From Sambucus nigra (Eukaryota > Streptophyta > Magnoliopsida > Dipsacales > Adoxaceae), in NCBI GenBank assembly GCA_949130495.1, contig OX422213.1, positions 58,688,678 to 58,752,677 on the forward strand: a DNA stretch of 64,000 bases, read 5' to 3'. This document shows positions 59,067-64,000 of the stretch, piece after piece. Position 1 is the first letter of the stretch; the number at the start of each line of letters is the position of its first letter. Below the pieces are notes generated by a model that ran no database searches, was not told the origin of the DNA, and saw nothing but the letters and a program-made list of their open reading frames with translations. A program made the position numbers and the translations under genes.

Positions 59067-59650
59067 ACCAGATGGATTTTTGGACTTGGTTTGCTTGGAA
59101 AGCTTTCTCCTTCCCTCTCCTATGGTCGTTCTAATGTTTTGAGTCTGCTAACCCTAAAGGGTTATTCCAAATGGCTGATATAGTTTAATAATTTTCGTGA
59201 GTTTAATTACCCAAAAATGTAAAATGACCAAAATTCCCTACCGGGGTACCAATTAAGCCTAAAAACGCCCCGAGACCCAAACTAAACTCCCGGGTACACT
59301 TTCTGACTATCTCGACCCTTTCGGACACGTTGGCGCACTCAAAACGATCGTATGGATAACTTAAAAATATTTCGCTTTTATTAATCAATATTTAGTCCCG
59401 ACACGACACGGGCGCGTCCCGACTCAAATTTCCAAAATTGACATTTTATTCACTCTTGACATTTAATAGAACCAATATTATTTTACTTTACTCATTAGTA
59501 ATATTCAACAACAAGTTTCCCATAATTACTAACGCATATCACGTTAATAATTATAAAGTGATTAATTTTCGGATTTATATTAAATTAATAACCCACATTA
59601 AATTTAATAAATCCCCAAATTAATATAGCATAAAAATACGGGGTATTACA

Positions 59651-60849
59651 TAATACACCGAAGGGAAATGACAAGGCTATCAAAGTGGTTGCCATAACCC
59701 AATATCTACTCAAATTCGAATAACCTTATCCCACATACGCCTCATTTTTGGGGCATAATCATTTTGCGTGTACCCTCAACCGATTTCCATCTTTATATTA
59801 TGTGTCAGTAGTATGGCATCTTTAAAGATTATCCATGTCGCACTCCAAATCTAGTGGAAATTTACCCCAACATATCATATTGGGATAGAGACACATCTCA
59901 TTTGGAAAAGTTTTTGTCTTTTATATTTTTATCATGAAAATATCTATAAATAGACACACACTAGAAGTAGCCATATGTTCCAATGACTTTTAAACAATTA
60001 AAAATACTTTTCAAATTCATAAACATTTTATAAATAGTCGTATAAGTTACAAGCCACATTTACCAGAACATTTTTCTTACATGACAAAGTGTGTATTGTG
60101 GCGAAGTTGGTGCAACTAGAGAGATAACGTTGAGTATGTGAATTTTTAACATTCTATTTTTTGTACTTTTCTTGTTCATATCTTCTTATAGGATAAATTA
60201 ATTGAAATGCTCATGTTATTTGATCTCCTAATGTGTCTCTCACTTAAACCATTTTACTTGATGTAGGTTACTAACCCGTCATACTTTGGCTTATTTATTG
60301 AACGTTTGATCCTTTTCCCTTATGTGGCATACACATTACTGTTAAAAACATTAAAATGGTTGAGATAGCCTTCTTTTACTTTTTTGGAACTTATCATAAT
60401 TCTAAAAATAATTTATCTTGAATAAAAAATTAAAATGGGGGCGACGTATAAAATATAATTTCTCCTTTCTCACCTTCGAGCATCACCACCCTGATCAAGA
60501 ATTAAAAGAAATTAGGGTAAAGTCTTTATCAGAAGTAACTTCTGTCATACCTGTATCGGTACAAAGAGATTTGCTCTAACTAAAATCAAATCCAAACAAC
60601 GACAAGCATTTTTACCATCAAATGCCCCAAATCAAATTTGACATTCAAAGAAAATTACACGATTTAGACATTTCGAGCTGCGGGTTGAAAAACAAAATCA
60701 GAGCCCCAACAAAATCAAAATGACCAACAAAGAAAAACAATCCAAATAACAACACAACAGTGAAATAAATTACAACCAAAAGCAATGAATATTTAAAATC
60801 AGAGCCAACGTGTATATGGGTAAAGTATTGTTAGGGATAAGGTGTTGGA
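59651..60849. other. Intergenic sequence, nothing recognised
   Basis: AT-rich DNA lies between the solo LTR and the copia remnant. No coding region, repeat or RNA gene could be supported. Confidence 0.5.
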
Positions 60850-63063
60850 CTGTTGGGTGACATAGTTTCTCTCATTAAACAACAATGGATGTATTGCTCG
60901 ACACGTTCGATTTAATGAAACCACATTTCCTTTTGAAAATTTAAATAATTATACCTCTATTTTGGTCCCCCTGCCGAAATCTCAACACCATTTTTCCACA
61001 TGGATTTCAATACCCACTTTGGCAGCCCCTGCTAATTCCTTTCAACCACTTAGTCGTTCTCCATCTTCCACCAATTTTAATTCATCCGCATCTCTCCCTC
61101 CCTCTGGACAAGCATTTCACCCATCTAATTCTTTCCATCCACCATCATTAAACCAACCTAGTACCTTTAATCCTACTATCCCACTTAGTGGCGTTTTTGT
61201 CCAAGGTTCAACAGTCCCATTTGGGAGGGGACCTATGCAGGTTACTTCACCACTTTTACATCGCAAAGCTAACTCCTCACCCCCATCTACGAACCCCCTA
61301 CCTAACTCGTCAACCACTCCATCTCACCCTCTACTTCTCCTTCCTCCCGAACTTTTTTTTGGCTCCTACTTTCACAAGTCCATCTGGCCTCAATCTCAAT
61401 ATTGACCTTAACATACCCAAACCTCCCACTTGCACCAACTCTATGGTCCTACGAAATATGTTAAAACCCATTTCTCCTTCCTCATCTACACCACCATCCG
61501 CACTCCTGTCCACAGTATCAACTCATACGGAACCAACCTGCTTCACCATCGCTAATAAGTCTTCTATCTGGCACCATAAGATGCAAGAGGAATTCAATTC
61601 TTTGATTCGTAATGGAATGTGGTCTCTTGTCCCATCAAACTTTCGAATGAACATAATTGGTTGCAAATGGGCATATCATACCAAGTATAAAGTAGACGGG
61701 ACATTAAAGCGATATAAAGCACACCTTGCTGCTAAAGGTTTTCATCAACAACCAAGCATTGTTTATGATGAAACATTTAGCCCCCTTGTTAAACCAACAA
61801 GTATTCGACTCGTCCTCTCTATCGCAATTACTCATCAATGGTATATTCGTCAACTTGATGTGAACAATGCATTCTTATATGGCCATCTCAATGAGGATGT
61901 ATATATGAAACAACCACCAGGTTTCACGGACTCATCTCGCCCTGACTTTGTATGCATCGCTTTATTTATGGTTTAAAGAAGGCCCCTCTTGCCTGGTTCT
62001 CCCAGCTACATGACTTTCTTTCATATCATGATTTTCAACCATCCCGAACTGATTGCTCATTGTTTATATACTCCACGGGACCTATTACCATCTACGTCCT
62101 CATTTATGTCGATGACATACTCATTACAAGCAACCAATTAGCAGAAATTGACCGTTTACTTGAACAAACGACCACTCACTTTTTTATCAAAGATTTGGGT
62201 TCCTTACATTTCTTTCTAGGCATTACTGCAATTTCTATATTACAAGGCATGTATTTATATCAACAACGATACATTCAAAATCTTCCTAACAAATCCGAGA
62301 TGACATCATGTAAGCCTATTAAAAACCCCTGCTCACCGGACTCTAAACTCTCCAAAGAGGGTGGTACTCAATTTTTCGACCCTACCAAGTTTCATCAAAT
62401 TGTTGGAGCACTTCAATACCTTACATTGACACGACCGGATCTTGCATATTCTTTCAATAAAGTCTGTCAATTCATGCACAATCCATCCGAAAATCATTGG
62501 CTCGTCGTAAAGCATTTTCTTCGGTATTTAAACCACACCATAACGCATGGATTATTTCTTAGCAAAAACTCTACGTTCACTTTACTAACCTACTCCGACT
62601 CGGATTGGGCAGGCTGTGTTGATGACAAAAAATCCACTGGAGGTTATGCTATTTATTTGGGCTCCAACTTAATCTCATGGTCTTCTCGCAAACAACGAAC
62701 TGTTGTTGGTTCTACCACCGACTATGAGTATAAAGCCCTTGCGGATGCGACCGCTGAAATTACTTGGCTACAGTCACTTCTTATTGAATTACATGTCCCT
62801 TTACACAATCTATCAATTTTATGGTGCGACAATATTGGAACGACCTATCTCTCTGCCAATCCCATTTTCCATGCACGCATGAGACACGTTGAAATCGATT
62901 TTCATTTTGTCCGTGACAAAGTTGCCAAAAGAGATTTGTAGGTTCAATTTATATCTACTCATGATCAAATTGTCGATATTATAACAAAAGGTCTTGCGTC
63001 CACCTGTTTTCAATTGTTACTGGACAGGTTAAAGGTTCATTGTCATTCGCTATCAACTTGAGG
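60850..63063 (+). pseudogene. Ty1/copia pol remnant (integrase end, reverse transcriptase, RNase H)
   Basis: It opens with the last part of integrase (ARHVRFNETTFPFEN near 60895-60945), followed by a Ser/Pro-rich linker (60962-61330). Reverse transcriptase follows (NGMWSLVPSNF, GCKWAYHTKYKVDGTLKRYK, QLDVNNAFLYGHL, VYMKQPPGF, then YGLKKAPLAWFSQL and the catalytic YVDD at 62105-62116). RNase H comes last (YSDSDWAGCVDDKKSTGGY near 62600, KQRTVVGSTT and ADATAEITWLQ). Frameshifts lie near 61330 and 61955, and a TAG stop at 62939 precedes the IVDIITKGLAS tail. Gag, protease and most of integrase are absent, so the copy is 5'-truncated. Confidence 0.9.
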
Positions 63064-63300
63064 GGGCATATTAGAATATCTCACGTGCATCTATAAAATA
63101 GCTCCCATTGACTCAATCAAACTTCCATGTGCATCTGCTATTCAAACTGATTTGAATACTCCTTCTATTACAAAACCATAGTTCCAACCTTATGAATAAA
63201 TTGCACTCGATGTAGAGAAAACTCAGTGTAGAAAATATATTCAAATCGTAGTTTTCCATACCTGTTATTCTACCCTCTTATTTCCAATTGCTATTACAAT
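63064..63300 (+). mobile_element. Probable polypurine tract and start of the copia 3' LTR
   Basis: GAGGGGGCA at 63061-63069 follows the RNase H end and is a copia-type polypurine tract. The next bases, TATTAGAATATCTCACG, resemble the TGTTAGAATATC start of many copia LTRs with one change. A TATA-like CTATAAAATAG lies at about 63091. The LTR end is not clear, and the right limit given is approximate. Confidence 0.45.
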
Positions 63301-64000
63301 TCTATTATTATATAGTAAACTAGGTGTAAATCCACGCTATGTGCGGGCTAGGTGATTTTGGAAGTTAATATGCACCTAAAATGTATATTTTTTGTCATTG
63401 ACATTCTTAAATATTTAGTAATGAATAATAAAAACGAATGACTTGTAGCGTTATAAAATATTGTAAATTCCCCACAAAGAATATATCGCAATTAAAAATA
63501 ATGCTAACAATATACACAAACCGAAAATTTTCATGTATTTAAATGCCGCATAAATTTTATTTTAACATGGAAAACATATTGGATCAATTCAAACGTAATT
63601 GATGCACACGCTAAGATCAAAGCAATTGATTTTCTTTCTTTGATGTTAATAATTATGTTGCAACCTTATAGAGTATCCAAATAACTAAATATTCAAAAAG
63701 AGAAATAAAGTAGTATGAATTCAACTTTGATAATATAAACTTAATTGTACTACAATGAAGCTAAAAAAATCGAGTTAGTACCCTCCACGCCTTTGCTACT
63801 TATCATAAGGGAAAGTATTTAGAATCTTTTTAATAATGAGGTGTCGACTCAAGATGCAATTTTTTTATATTGTTGTATTAAAAATCAATCTTCAACTTCA
63901 GATTTTGACTAGGAGAAGCTTATATATATATAGAAAGTCTCCTGTAAGGATTCCTTATGGTGCAGACCCCGGTACATACCATTTTTTTAAAATGATAAAA
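63301..64000. other. Right edge of the window, no gene recognised
   Basis: This is AT-rich sequence. A stretch at 63318-63360 (AACTAGGTGTAAATCCACGC) resembles the ends of decayed plant transposons, but no boundaries could be set. Confidence 0.35.

Larger units (their letters stand above)
56605..59650 (-). mobile_element. Solo LTR of the element A family
   Basis: On the minus strand it runs from TGTAATACCCCG (59650) to GGGGTGTCACA (56605). It is flanked by perfect 5-bp duplications TAATA at 56600-56604 and 59651-59655. The 3046-bp length, both ends and internal landmarks match the LTR at 2384-5909. No internal retrotransposon sequence is attached on either side, so it is a solo LTR formed by recombination between two LTRs. 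The minus-strand frames inside it are not genes. Confidence 0.9.

Overview
This window is AT-rich, intron-bearing and transposon-dense nuclear DNA from a flowering plant. The species cannot be named from the sequence. Evidence for a plant is the set of element lineages seen (Athila-like and Tat-like Ty3/gypsy, a chromovirus-type Ty3/gypsy, Ty1/copia, CACTA, Mutator-like and other small inverted-repeat elements) and one split gene for a WSD1-type wax ester synthase/diacylglycerol acyltransferase. The AT-richness leans towards a eudicot.

Region 1-24275 is a nest of Ty3/gypsy elements. Element D (Tat-like pol, from 23289) was hit in its RNase H region by element B (chromovirus). Element B was hit twice. 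Element A (3' LTR 2384-5909) lies inside its integrase, and Athila-like element C (9248-22827) lies inside its 3' LTR. Element C was in turn hit by a solo LTR (15147-16666, target duplication CGGGG). The LTR of A carries a small Mutator-like element (3317-3802, 9-bp duplication). All coding regions here are broken by stops and frameshifts.

Region 24276-39849 is the highlight: a 15.6-kb CACTA-type element (TIR CACTACACCAAAAAC, 3-bp target duplication TCT) inserted in the integrase of element D. It shows no transposase. It contains gene-like segments with splice signals and a tandem array of about 70 monomers of about 169 bp (27003-38951). The middle of the array has a higher-order period of eight monomers (about 1348 bp), as in centromeric satellites.

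Region 39850-46984 resumes element D integrase and then holds a decayed minus-strand coding region (about 45640 to 41480) with its own upstream TATA-like box. It resembles the antisense extra ORFs known from Tat-lineage elements.

Region 47453-50921 is the only host gene recognised: three exons of a WSD1-like acyltransferase (374 codons, HHxxxDG motif intact). The C-terminal part was not found downstream. Its first intron is packed with microsatellites and inverted-repeat elements. Region 50922-64000 is intergenic DNA with foldback elements, a solo LTR (56605-59650, minus strand, duplication TAATA, same family as the LTR of element A) and a 5'-truncated Ty1/copia remnant (60850-63063).
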